From positions 1-13,859 of the forward strand of contig JAEDJV010000060.1 in NCBI GenBank assembly GCA_016296165.1: DNA of 13,859 nt, written 5' to 3'. Each line of letters begins with the position of its first letter. Within the stretch, counting starts at the first letter, position 1. A program made the translations under genes and the position numbers. This document shows, piece by piece, positions 1 to 6,986 of this stretch. The notes below the pieces were generated by a model, which saw only the letters and a list, made by a program, of their open reading frames with translations, was not told where the DNA came from and did no database searches. This DNA is from Oscillospiraceae bacterium (GTDB taxonomy: Bacteria; Bacillota; Clostridia; Oscillospirales; Ruminococcaceae).

Positions 1-1
1 A

Positions 2-67
2 CCTAAGACAATCGCAAGAAGTGAAGGCAAGGCTGTAAGAGTTATTGACAAGAGAAAGCTTGTATAA
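2..67 (+). CDS. paaK: 3' end of probable phenylacetate-CoA ligase (partial)
   Basis: Only the last 21 codons are present, open from the window edge and ending in TAA at 65-67. The visible tail contains ARSEGKAVRVIDKRK. This resembles the extreme C-terminus of phenylacetate-CoA ligase family adenylating enzymes, whose C-terminal subdomain ends in a similar SEGKA-RV-D-R segment. These enzymes activate aryl acids such as phenylacetate with ATP and CoA in the cytoplasm. A tandem ACT-domain gene starts 40 bases downstream, which is the usual partner of this ligase in Clostridia and supports the assignment. The call rests on a short tail plus context, so a different AMP-forming ligase is possible. 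Confidence 0.6.
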   Translation, partial: PKTIARSEGKAVRVIDKRKLV

Positions 68-90
68 TAAAAGATATTTGTATTAAAGTT

Positions 91-99
91 AAGGGAGGA
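91..99 (+). promoter_or_regulatory. Ribosome binding site of the ACT-domain gene
   Basis: AAGGGAGGA is a near-perfect Shine-Dalgarno sequence 8 bases before the ATG at 108. It fixes that start codon. No promoter is evident in the 40-base gap after the upstream gene, so the two are probably co-transcribed. Confidence 0.8.
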
Positions 100-107
100 T
101 TATTGTT

Positions 108-539
108 ATGGCATCAGAAATCAGACAGTTATCTGTTTTTATTGAAAACAAACCGGGAAGACTTTCAAAAGTATTAAAGCTGATAGGAGAATCGGGTATT
201 GATATCAAGGCAATGAATATTGCTGATACAAATGACTTTGGTATTCTCAGACTTATCTTAAGCGACGTTGACAAGGCAGCTTCACTTCTTAAGGAGAAGG
301 AATATGCTGTAACAATTACAAACGTTATAGCAGCTGACGTTGAAAATACTCCTGGCGGACTTGCAGGTGCACTCAGCGTTCTTGATACTGAAGGGGTAAG
401 TGTTGAATATATGTACGCTTCACTTTCAGGTACAGGGGAGGCTGCGCATATTGTTATAAGAGTTGATGATAATGAGAAGGCTTCAGAGGCGCTTACTTCG
501 AAGGGGTATAAGCTTATAGGGGATGCGGATATAAAATAA
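108..539 (+). CDS. Tandem ACT domain protein
   Basis: This 143-residue cytoplasmic protein consists of two ACT domains, roughly residues 3-68 and 69-140. Each half shows the ACT ligand-turn pattern: ENKPGRLSKVLKLI near residue 13 and ENTPGGLAGALSVLD near residue 82. ACT domains bind small ligands, usually amino acids, at dimer interfaces and regulate metabolic enzymes. There is no catalytic domain, so this is a free-standing regulatory or ligand-binding protein. Its position directly behind a probable phenylacetate-CoA ligase suggests a role in sensing aromatic amino acids or aryl acids, which is inference. The length is normal for stand-alone double-ACT proteins. It ends ahead of a repeat-containing spacer and a terminator, so it is probably the last gene of its operon. 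Confidence 0.88.
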   Translation: MASEIRQLSVFIENKPGRLSKVLKLIGESGIDIKAMNIADTNDFGILRLILSDVDKAASLLKEKEYAVTITNVIAADVENTPGGLAGALSVLDTEGVSVEYMYASLSGTGEAAHIVIRVDDNEKASEALTSKGYKLIGDADIK

Positions 540-588
540 TTTTCAGGTGTTTGGCTAATGGTTATAGTTGACTGGAAGACCTTTGTTT

Positions 589-613
589 GCAGGGCTTTGC
601 GGTCGAGCTCTGC
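589..613 (+). repeat. 8-bp hairpin opening the GC-rich spacer element
   Basis: GCAGGGCT at 589-596 pairs over its full length (one G-U) with AGCTCTGC at 606-613 around a 9-base loop. It lies between the ACT gene and its terminator and abuts the tandem units that follow. The stretch is clearly richer in G and C than the flanking genes. Function unknown; it could be part of a structured 3' UTR or of a dispersed intergenic repeat. Confidence 0.5.
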
Positions 614-665
614 ACTCCTTTCAGTCGCCTGCACCTTCGCAGCGGTCACCTGCACTTTGGCAGCA
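602..665 (+). repeat. Three imperfect 21-22 base tandem units, two forming CTGC/GCAG hairpins
   Basis: The units are 602-623, 624-644 and 645-665, each beginning GTC and containing CTGCAC. Units 2 and 3 are the most alike, differing at only a few positions. Each of these two can fold as CTGC-N6-GCAG (629-642 and 650-663). The first unit is more divergent and has only CTG/CAG. The array runs directly into the terminator hairpin at 665. It is too short and spacer-free to be CRISPR. It may be a copy of a genome-dispersed intergenic repeat or a structured 3' UTR. Confidence 0.55.
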
Positions 666-701
666 ACTCCGGAATTTGGGTTCCGGAGTTGTTTGTTTTT
701 T
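665..701 (+). terminator. Rho-independent terminator after the ACT gene
   Basis: AACTCCGGAA (665-674) pairs perfectly with TTCCGGAGTT (681-690) across a 6-base loop. The T-rich tract GTTTGTTTTTT follows at 691-701. This ends the paaK/ACT transcript and separates it from the sigma factor cluster. Confidence 0.9.
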
Positions 702-779
702 ACAGTATTATCTTCGTGTATATGTGCATTTATACAAAGTTAAATTTCCTGTGCAACAAAACGAGGGGTTTTTGACACT

Positions 780-785
780 TATAAT
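780..785 (+). promoter_or_regulatory. Possible -10 element (TATAAT) for the sigma factor cluster
   Basis: TATAAT lies 57 bases before the preferred sigma-factor start. No matching TTGACA-like -35 lies 16-18 bases upstream, and the TTGACA at 772-777 is only 2 bases away and cannot pair with it. An AAC-containing GTGCAAC at 751-757 could be an ECF-type -35, consistent with autoregulation, but no clear ECF -10 was found. Tentative. Confidence 0.3.
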
Positions 786-842
786 ATGAAACGGTTCAAG
801 TGCACTGAAAGTTTCACAGAAAGAGGGAAGTGGAAGGACGTA

Positions 843-1361
843 ATGAAGACAGATGATTTTAAAAAGGATGTGAGTCTTGCGGTAAAGGGAGATGCGCAGG
901 CATTTTCGAGGATCTATGCTCTGGTATATGAAGAGATGTACAGAACTGCATTTTTCAGTCTGAGAAATGAACATGATGCAGCTGATGCAGTTAGTGAGAC
1001 AGTCCTTGACGCATTTTCATCGATAAAAAAATTAAGGAGTGAAGATGCGTTCCGGAGCTGGATTTTTAAGATACTCATGGCTAAGATAAAAAGAAAACAG
1101 CACGAGTACGCAAATGCACCTTCGGATATAAGTGAACCGGAGTACGAAAAGGTTCTTCAGGACGAGTTTAAGTTTGAGAACATTGAACTTGCACAGGCCA
1201 TGTACAGACTTGATGATGAGGAACGCATGATACTTTCGATGTCGGTACTCAGCGGATACACCGGAGATGAGATTGCAAAGATATGCGGAATAAAATCTTC
1301 AACAGTACGTTCGAAACTTATGAGAACAAAAGAAAAGCTCAGAAACTACATAAATGCATAG
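843..1361 (+). CDS. ECF-like RNA polymerase sigma factor (sigma-70 family)
   Basis: This 172-residue cytoplasmic protein has the two-domain layout of ECF sigma factors. Region 2 spans roughly residues 15-80, with a DAQAFSRIYALVYEEMYRTA helix and an AFRSWIFKILMAKIKRK segment. Region 4 spans roughly residues 115-168, with the helix-turn-helix SGYTGDEIAKICGIKSSTVR that reads the -35 element. ECF factors direct RNA polymerase to a small regulon once released by an anti-sigma factor. The ATG at 843 is preferred because GGAAGG (832-837) lies at good spacing. An in-frame ATG at 786 would add 19 residues but has no ribosome binding site and sits on a possible -10 element. The next gene follows after 15 bases and encodes a membrane-anchored propeller protein, the position normally held by the cognate anti-sigma factor. 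It is the first gene of a probable five-gene operon. Confidence 0.9.
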   Translation: MKTDDFKKDVSLAVKGDAQAFSRIYALVYEEMYRTAFFSLRNEHDAADAVSETVLDAFSSIKKLRSEDAFRSWIFKILMAKIKRKQHEYANAPSDISEPEYEKVLQDEFKFENIELAQAMYRLDDEERMILSMSVLSGYTGDEIAKICGIKSSTVRSKLMRTKEKLRNYINA

Positions 1362-1376
1362 GAAAGGAAGATGACT

Positions 1377-3512
1377 ATGAGTGAAAAGATAAAAGAAATA
1401 CTTCAGTCACCGGAGGTTCCGGATGAACTCAAGCCTGAAAATATTCCTGTTCTCCTTCAAACAAAGGGTAAAAGAAAGAATAAAATCAGTATGGCTGTAA
1501 CAGGAACAGTTGCCGCAGCTGCAGCCTGTACTTTGATAGTCACAGGGTTATCATTTGTGACACAGGAGAACAGAAAAGATGCAGCCTGTAATTTTACAGC
1601 ATGCGATATTGCCGTTCAGGATAACGGAGATGCAGCTGGTGAATCTGATTCGGAAGATATGAAGACAGAGAGTGCAGAATCGGATTCTCATGTATCTGCA
1701 GAATCAGCATTTGTTCCGATAGGAAGCTACGAAGAAATCTACAAACAGATCAGGGAGAATGATAAGAAACAGAACTTTGGTGATGAGTTTGGATCAGTAA
1801 ACAAAGGAGTTGATGCAGCTGTTCCGGATGGCGCTGTTAGTGAGGAAAGAAATGATATTACGGAGAGTTTTTCTACCAGCGTTGAAAATGAAACTGCCGG
1901 AGAGACTGATGTATATGAAACACTTAGTCAGGTGGAAGGAATAGCAGAGGCTGACATAATAAAGGCAAGTGCGGAGTGCGTTTATTACGTTACAGACGGA
2001 AAGTTGAGATACATTCCTTTCGATAAAAACAGCGGAAAATTCGGTGACAGTGAAGTTGTTAATATTAGTCAGGAAGCAGGTATAACTTCGGATATGAATG
2101 CTGAAGCGGCGGATATGTATCTCTCCGGGGACATACTTGTAGTTATAGGACGTGTTCATGAGGATTACAGTAAGTCATTTATGTACAATACCTTCCTTAC
2201 AGGTGTGTTCATTTTTGATGTATCAGGAAAATCTCCTGAATTTGTTCAGAGCAGTTTTCAGACCGGGATATACTCGTCATCAAGGATGAAGGATAATATA
2301 CTTTATCTGATTACAAATCAGAGTACCAGCTACGGTATGATAGCTGATGAAGTGAAATATGAAGAATACATTCCGCGCATGGGTAATACTCCTGATACTA
2401 TGGAATGTCTTCCATGCGAAAGCATATATGTGCCGCGTGACCAGAACAGCGAATATTTTTCAGGCGCTTATACAAACATTTCGGCTATAGATATAAACGA
2501 TACTTCAAAAGCAGTTTCTTCGATATCTGTTGTCGGATGGTCGGGTGAGATATACTGCTCGGCGGATAATATTTATATTGCAGCAAGTGATTACAGCAGC
2601 GGAGGGATAAATACTGTCATAACAAGATTTACTCTTGAGAACAATGTTATTGCCCCGGCTTGTTCAGGAACTGTAAACGGATATGTACTTAATCAGTTCT
2701 CAATGGATGAGTACAACGGATACTTAAGGATAGCTGCTACATCATATAATGATGAGAGTTATGAACCTGTGAATAATGTGTATGTACTTGATATGGATAT
2801 GAATGTGGTTGGTTCGGTAACCGGATTTGCGGAAACTGAAACTGTTAAGTCCGTATCATTTAACGGTGATACCGGTTATGTAGTCACATATGAACAGACA
2901 GATCCACTCTTTGCAATTGATCTTTCTGATCCGTTTAATCCGTATATCACAGATGAGTTTAAAATTACGGGATACAGTTCATTTCTGAGAAAATGGAGTG
3001 ATGATCTTCTCTTAGGTTTTGGAATAGACGCTGATGAGGATGCGTATGAAGTGGGCGTAAAGCTTGTCATGTTTGACGTTTCAGACAGCGGTGAACTTAA
3101 GGAATGCGGCTATTATGCTGTAAGCGGTGAAAATGCACACGGTATTGAATCACCGGCGGTATATAACAGAAAGGCACTTCTCTTAAGTCCGGAAAAAAAT
3201 ATTATCGGATTTCCGGTAAATGATTACAGCGGATATTATAAAGAACCGGAAAACGTGTATTTTGACGATATTGAAGACTACAGTACTACAGAGAATGGAT
3301 ACCAGCTTAATCCACTGTTTACCTACAGGATATTCTCATATGAGAACGGACAGTTTACGGAGAAAAAAGTTGTGCAGTCAACAAATGGCGGATATTCTGG
3401 ATTTGAAAGAGGTATCTATATAGGAGATTATATATGTATTTTCTCAAATCATGAAGGCGTATGTGTGGATATTAATAATCTGGAAGAAACAGACCGGGTA
3501 ACATTTGATTAG
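1377..3512 (+). CDS. Membrane-anchored beta-propeller protein, candidate anti-sigma/sensor
   Basis: This 711-residue protein has a short cytoplasmic N-terminus (1-36), a transmembrane helix at about 37-61 preceded by a KGKRKNK stop, an acidic Ser/Glu-rich linker to about 180, and a large extracellular domain. That domain opens with SQVEGIAEADIIKA (from residue 184), close to the QVEGVDEADIVK signature of the secreted beta-propeller family (PF09826/COG4880). The topology is N-in/C-out. The second ATG (1377) is preferred over 1371 because the purine-rich GGAAAGGAAG at 1361-1370 is better spaced for it. It follows the ECF sigma gene by 15 bases, so the short cytoplasmic tail could hold the sigma factor while the propeller senses an envelope signal. 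That role is inferred from context; no classic zinc-binding anti-sigma motif is visible in the 36-residue tail. Confidence 0.85.
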   Translation: MSEKIKEILQSPEVPDELKPENIPVLLQTKGKRKNKISMAVTGTVAAAAACTLIVTGLSFVTQENRKDAACNFTACDIAVQDNGDAAGESDSEDMKTESAESDSHVSAESAFVPIGSYEEIYKQIRENDKKQNFGDEFGSVNKGVDAAVPDGAVSEERNDITESFSTSVENETAGETDVYETLSQVEGIAEADIIKASAECVYYVTDGKLRYIPFDKNSGKFGDSEVVNISQEAGITSDMNAEAADMYLSGDILVVIGRVHEDYSKSFMYNTFLTGVFIFDVSGKSPEFVQSSFQTGIYSSSRMKDNILYLITNQSTSYGMIADEVKYEEYIPRMGNTPDTMECLPCESIYVPRDQNSEYFSGAYTNISAIDINDTSKAVSSISVVGWSGEIYCSADNIYIAASDYSSGGINTVITRFTLENNVIAPACSGTVNGYVLNQFSMDEYNGYLRIAATSYNDESYEPVNNVYVLDMDMNVVGSVTGFAETETVKSVSFNGDTGYVVTYEQTDPLFAIDLSDPFNPYITDEFKITGYSSFLRKWSDDLLLGFGIDADEDAYEVGVKLVMFDVSDSGELKECGYYAVSGENAHGIESPAVYNRKALLLSPEKNIIGFPVNDYSGYYKEPENVYFDDIEDYSTTENGYQLNPLFTYRIFSYENGQFTEKKVVQSTNGGYSGFERGIYIGDYICIFSNHEGVCVDINNLEETDRVTFD

Positions 3513-3528
3513 GGAAAGGATGACAATT

Positions 3529-4617
3529 ATGAAAAAATTTAAAAATTTCAGAGCAAAGGCACTGGCAGTATTTCTTGTATGCACAGCACTTCTTACTTCC
3601 TGCGGGACATCAGCGAAAAACGATATGCAAATGACAGCGACAGAATCAACTGCCGGTAATTTCAAGGGGATTGCTCAGGATAATGCTTATTCGGAAGATT
3701 ATTATTACGAAAGTGATAATTCAGATGGTTTTTATGAAAATGGTTATGCAGAAGAATCCGCAGATGGAAACACAGTTCATGCGGAAGAGGCTGATACAAA
3801 GAAAAATGATGTATCCGGAAATAACATTGATCGTGAGATGCTTGTTTATTCGTGTACAATGAACGTGGACGTACTTGATTTTGAAAATGCCTCAGAGCAG
3901 TTTAAGACAAAGCTTAATCAGTATCAGGGATTTATCGAAAGTGAAAATCTTAGTGACGGAGGCTCAACAGGCAGATGGTACAATGAGGATGAGCAGAAGT
4001 GGCATACATACACAGCAACAGTAAGAGTTCCAAGCAGGGTGTATGAGGATTTCTGCACAGCAGTTGCTGAACTGGGCGATCTGAGAAGCAAAAATGCCTC
4101 AGTTGAAAATGTAAGTCAGGAGTATCACGATCTTTCAACTACTCTGGATATATATGAGAAGAAGGAAGACAGATATCTTGAGATGCTCGCAAATGCGAAA
4201 GACGAGGTAAATGCTGTTGCCATTGAAGATAAGCTGACTGAGATACAGGTTGAGATTGCAAAGCTCAAGACACGTATGAATCAGATAAAGACAGATGTTG
4301 CATATTCATATGTGTATGTAACAATCAGCGAAGTAAAGGAATATCAGGCTGAACCAGTACACAGGGATACTTTCGGACAGAGACTTGGAAATACCCTTAA
4401 GGATGCAGGCCACGGATTCCTGAATTTCCTTGAAGGACTGCTCTTTATGATTATTTATTTGTTCCCGTATCTGGTACTGATAGGACTTGGAATATTTGTT
4501 TTTGTAAAGACAGTAAAGGCTGTGAAGAAGGTTCGTAAAAACAGGAAAGAGAAGAAAGAAATGAAAACAGTAAGTGATGAAAAATCAAAAAATAATGACG
4601 AAAAGGAAAAGAAATAA
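3529..4617 (+). CDS. DUF4349 domain lipoprotein with C-terminal membrane anchor
   Basis: This is a 362-residue envelope protein. The N-terminus MKKFKNFRAKALAVFLVC leads into the lipobox LLTSC, with the lipidated cysteine at residue 25. An acidic, Tyr/Asp/Ser-rich low-complexity stretch follows to about residue 100. The DUF4349 domain then runs from REMLVYSCTMNVDV through YTATVRVPSRVYEDF, with a coiled-coil segment at about 205-262. A transmembrane helix at about 304-327 precedes a highly basic cytoplasmic tail. The protein is thus held by lipid at one end and by a helix at the other. DUF4349 proteins are envelope proteins without a firm biochemical role. The ATG at 3529 is preferred over TTG 3505 and ATG 3520 because it has AGGGAAAGGA at correct spacing and gives a clean signal peptide. 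The gap from the propeller stop is 16 bases. Confidence 0.88.
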   Translation: MKKFKNFRAKALAVFLVCTALLTSCGTSAKNDMQMTATESTAGNFKGIAQDNAYSEDYYYESDNSDGFYENGYAEESADGNTVHAEEADTKKNDVSGNNIDREMLVYSCTMNVDVLDFENASEQFKTKLNQYQGFIESENLSDGGSTGRWYNEDEQKWHTYTATVRVPSRVYEDFCTAVAELGDLRSKNASVENVSQEYHDLSTTLDIYEKKEDRYLEMLANAKDEVNAVAIEDKLTEIQVEIAKLKTRMNQIKTDVAYSYVYVTISEVKEYQAEPVHRDTFGQRLGNTLKDAGHGFLNFLEGLLFMIIYLFPYLVLIGLGIFVFVKTVKAVKKVRKNRKEKKEMKTVSDEKSKNNDEKEKK

Positions 4618-4625
4618 AAATATAA

Positions 4626-5870
4626 ATGGCATACAATGAACTGATAAAAAATTTTGACAGAATCCGGGACTATATGAGAGAGTTTTATGTCTATGGTTTT
4701 CGCAGTCGTGATGAATATAATATGAAAAGCGCCAGATCCTATGATGATGAACGAAGAAGGATAGAGAGCTGGCTGAGTGATTATATGGGATTCCGGAATA
4801 CAAGTGACGGCAAAAATGTCTTTATTTCCATAGACAGCAGAGAAACCAGGCATAACCCGCTTTTCAGCGCGTGGAAAGCAAGGAGTTTTACTGACGGTGA
4901 CATTACTCTGCATTTTATTATTTTTGATATACTGTCATCACCGGACGTTAAGCTGACTTTCTCACAGATTGCTGAGATAACAGACCGGGACTATCTTTCA
5001 AAATTTAAAAATCACAGGATATTTGACGATTCCACCATAAGAAAGAAACTGAAAAAATACACCGATATGGGACTGCTGATTACGGAAAAGCAGGGGAAAA
5101 ACCTGATTTACAGCAGGGCGGAAGATATAGGTGATGTCAATACTGATGTGCTGGATTTTTTCTCTGAGGTATTTCCGTGCGGAGTAATAGGAGAATATAT
5201 TCTCGACAGATATAATGATCACAAATCAGTTTTTTCGTTTAAACATCATTATATTTACCATGTGCTTGACAGCAGTATTCATCTTGAACTGTTCAGAGCT
5301 ATGCAGTCCGGAAACAGTGTAATAATCTCAAAATACAGTTCAGTTTCTGATTCTGCAGTTGACATCGAAGTTGTTCCGCTGAAACTGTTTATAAGCGTTC
5401 GTACAGGCAGACATTATCTTCTGGCATATAGTCTCTCCAGTGAAAAAATACTTCCTTTCAGAACTGATTATATTGAAAAAGTAAAACATCTGACAGTAAG
5501 GGAGGATTTTGATAAACTCAGAGAAAAGCTTGGCGAGAAACAGAAAAATATGTGGGGAGTAAACACCGGCTTTAATGAGGAGGAAATCTGTCATGTTGAG
5601 TTTACAGTTTATTTCGGGGAAGATGAAAAATATATATTAAAAAGACTTGAGAGAGAAAAACGCTGTGGAACTCTGGTACTTCTTGATGATAACCACTGCC
5701 GTTTCAGTGCGGATGTATATGATGTTTCAGAGATGATACCCTGGATCAGAACATTTATCTGCAGGATAACAGATCTGAGTATTTCGGACAGTGAGACAGA
5801 AAAGCGTTTCAGAGATGACCTTGAGGCTATGTACAGACTTTATGACGTGGAGGATGAAACTGAAAAATGA
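4626..5870 (+). CDS. WYL-domain transcriptional regulator (first of a tandem pair)
   Basis: This 414-residue cytoplasmic protein matches the long Clostridia WYL regulators. The N-terminal region has FRSRDEY and SARSYDDERRRIESWL. A winged-helix-like segment covers about 95-165 (LTFSQIAEITDRDYLSK, then DDSTIRKKLKKYTDMGLL). The WYL domain spans about 215-310. Its core reads GRHYLLAYS, so the signature tripeptide is HYL at 263-265 instead of WYL, and DYIEKV follows. A C-terminal extension (about 320-400) fits the WCX region. WYL domains bind ligands or nucleic acid and act as regulatory switches. The gene begins 8 bases after the lipoprotein gene and its stop overlaps the next start. Only an A-rich, weak ribosome site precedes it, suggesting translation coupled to the upstream gene. 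The regulated target is not evident. Confidence 0.82.
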   Translation: MAYNELIKNFDRIRDYMREFYVYGFRSRDEYNMKSARSYDDERRRIESWLSDYMGFRNTSDGKNVFISIDSRETRHNPLFSAWKARSFTDGDITLHFIIFDILSSPDVKLTFSQIAEITDRDYLSKFKNHRIFDDSTIRKKLKKYTDMGLLITEKQGKNLIYSRAEDIGDVNTDVLDFFSEVFPCGVIGEYILDRYNDHKSVFSFKHHYIYHVLDSSIHLELFRAMQSGNSVIISKYSSVSDSAVDIEVVPLKLFISVRTGRHYLLAYSLSSEKILPFRTDYIEKVKHLTVREDFDKLREKLGEKQKNMWGVNTGFNEEEICHVEFTVYFGEDEKYILKRLEREKRCGTLVLLDDNHCRFSADVYDVSEMIPWIRTFICRITDLSISDSETEKRFRDDLEAMYRLYDVEDETEK

Positions 5871-6772
5871 TATTCAGTGAAATTTACAGTGCCTATTATA
5901 AAACGATTGCGGAGATACTGAAAGCGGCTCTGTCCGGAAAACAAACTTCCGGAGATTTAAGAAAAATTGTTGAAAAATATGCATTTTCTGAAAGTATGCT
6001 CACCATAGAGCCGGCTCTGAAATCTGAAAAATGGCCGTTAATAAAATCAGACGGGGTATCGGTTATTAAAAATCCTCCGTCTATGCCTCTTACCAGTCTT
6101 CAGAAAAGCTGGCTTAAGGCTGTTTCACTTGATCCGAGGATAAAGCTTTTTGATGTCAGTTTTGATTTGCCGGAAGATATTCCTCCTCTTTTTACACCTG
6201 ATGATTATTATATTTTTGACAAGTATTCGGATGGTGATGATTTTGAAGATGAAAACTATATAAAAAATTTCAGAAGGGTACTCGATGCAGTAAAGGAACG
6301 AAAGAAACTTTTTATAAAATACAGAGGTAATAAAGGAAATGATATCAGATTAACAGTTTTCCCTGAATATGTTGAATATTCAGAAAAAGACGACAAATTC
6401 AGGCTGGCGGCTAATACACATACAAACATCACGTTTGTGAATATTGGAAGTATAATTTACTGTGAGGAAACTGACAGACCGGTTACAAAAATAAAATATA
6501 AAAAAGATCCTCAGCGTATCCTGACTTTTGAATTAAAAGATGAAAGAAAAGCCCTTGAACGGATAATGCTTCATTTTTCACATTTTGAAAAGGAGACAGT
6601 AAGAACAGGGGAAGATACATATGAAGTTTCATTAAAATATGACATAAGTGACTGCACGGAGCTTGTGATACGGATTCTTTCATTTGGTCCGATGATAAAA
6701 GTAACCGGTCCGGAAGAATTCAGGACCCTCATAAAGGAGAGACTGAAAAAACAAAAGAATTTCAGAATATAA
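5867..6772 (+). CDS. WYL-domain protein, degenerate motif (second of a tandem pair)
   Basis: This 301-residue protein starts inside the stop of the preceding WYL gene (ATGA overlap at 5867-5870), so the two are translationally coupled and may form a heteromer. A helical N-terminal part runs to about residue 70, with no confident helix-turn-helix. The WYL-type fold covers about 140-205, beginning FRRVLDAVKERKKLFIKYRG. Its signature position reads FRL at 178-180 (DKFRLAAN), a clear departure from WYL. A WCX-like C-terminal part includes ERIMLHFSHFEKE and EYD-type strands, ending in a basic tail. Without an obvious DNA-binding domain it may modulate its partner instead of acting as a regulator itself, which is inference. 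A terminator 22 bases after the stop marks it as the last gene of the cluster. Confidence 0.75.
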   Translation: MIFSEIYSAYYKTIAEILKAALSGKQTSGDLRKIVEKYAFSESMLTIEPALKSEKWPLIKSDGVSVIKNPPSMPLTSLQKSWLKAVSLDPRIKLFDVSFDLPEDIPPLFTPDDYYIFDKYSDGDDFEDENYIKNFRRVLDAVKERKKLFIKYRGNKGNDIRLTVFPEYVEYSEKDDKFRLAANTHTNITFVNIGSIIYCEETDRPVTKIKYKKDPQRILTFELKDERKALERIMLHFSHFEKETVRTGEDTYEVSLKYDISDCTELVIRILSFGPMIKVTGPEEFRTLIKERLKKQKNFRI

Positions 6773-6793
6773 TAAACACATATTTTAATTTTT

Positions 6794-6823
6794 GCTGTGA
6801 ACCATAAGTTCGCAGCTTTTTTT
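6794..6823 (+). terminator. Rho-independent terminator after the WYL pair
   Basis: GCTGTGAAC (6794-6802) pairs with GTTCGCAGC (6808-6816), one G-U wobble, across a 5-base loop. Seven T follow at 6817-6823. It closes the sigma-propeller-lipoprotein-WYL cluster. Confidence 0.88.
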
Positions 6824-6825
6824 CC

Positions 6826-6854
6826 ATGAAAAAATTTTCTTGAAAAGGTATAAT
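6826..6854 (+). promoter_or_regulatory. Promoter for the structured leader / SPFH gene
   Basis: A perfect -10 TATAAT at 6849-6854 is preceded, with a 17-base spacer, by a modest -35 ATGAAA (6826-6831, four of six consensus bases). It sits just past the upstream terminator. The predicted transcription start is near 6861. No better promoter is visible between here and the SPFH start at 7240. Confidence 0.6.
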
Positions 6855-6961
6855 ATAAATCGGAGAGTTGCTTAGCGGGTGACTGATAGTGATCACCGCG
6901 GTGCGCGGGGAGGTTCCGAAGCGTATGCCGGCAGCATTCCGGGTGTTTTAATATATTATTT

Positions 6962-6986
6962 GCGGGTTCGATTCCTGCACATACCA
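6962..6986 (+). other. tRNA T-arm and acceptor-like 3' end (not a complete tRNA)
   Basis: GCGGG-TTCGATT-CCTGC (6962-6978) is a textbook tRNA T-arm: a 5-bp stem, one G-U pair and a 7-base TTCGATT loop. ACATACC plus A (6979-6986) follows, the spacing of an acceptor 3' strand and discriminator base, but the next bases are TGGG and no CCA is encoded there. An A-box-like TTGCTTAGCGGG lies at 6868-6879. No GGTATGT acceptor partner exists upstream; the nearest fits are GGTAT in the promoter (6847-6851) and GTATG (6923-6927). It is a degenerate tRNA, a tRNA-mimicking RNA domain, or a remnant. Confidence 0.6.

Noticed and set aside
89..655. Long open frame on the - strand across the ACT gene and spacer
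   Set aside because: It is antisense to a well-supported ACT gene with a strong ribosome site, and the protein has no recognisable domain. Its N-terminus merely reads through the tandem repeat.
602..665. CRISPR array
   Set aside because: The 21-22 base units are contiguous without unique spacers, are imperfect, and have no cas genes nearby.
772..785. Consensus TTGACA plus TATAAT promoter
   Set aside because: The two hexamers are only 2 bases apart, so they cannot act as a -35/-10 pair.
4455..4913. 152-codon open frame on the - strand
   Set aside because: It spans the ends of two well-supported + strand genes, and its Phe-rich product mirrors their Lys-rich reading. No domain or ribosome site is visible.
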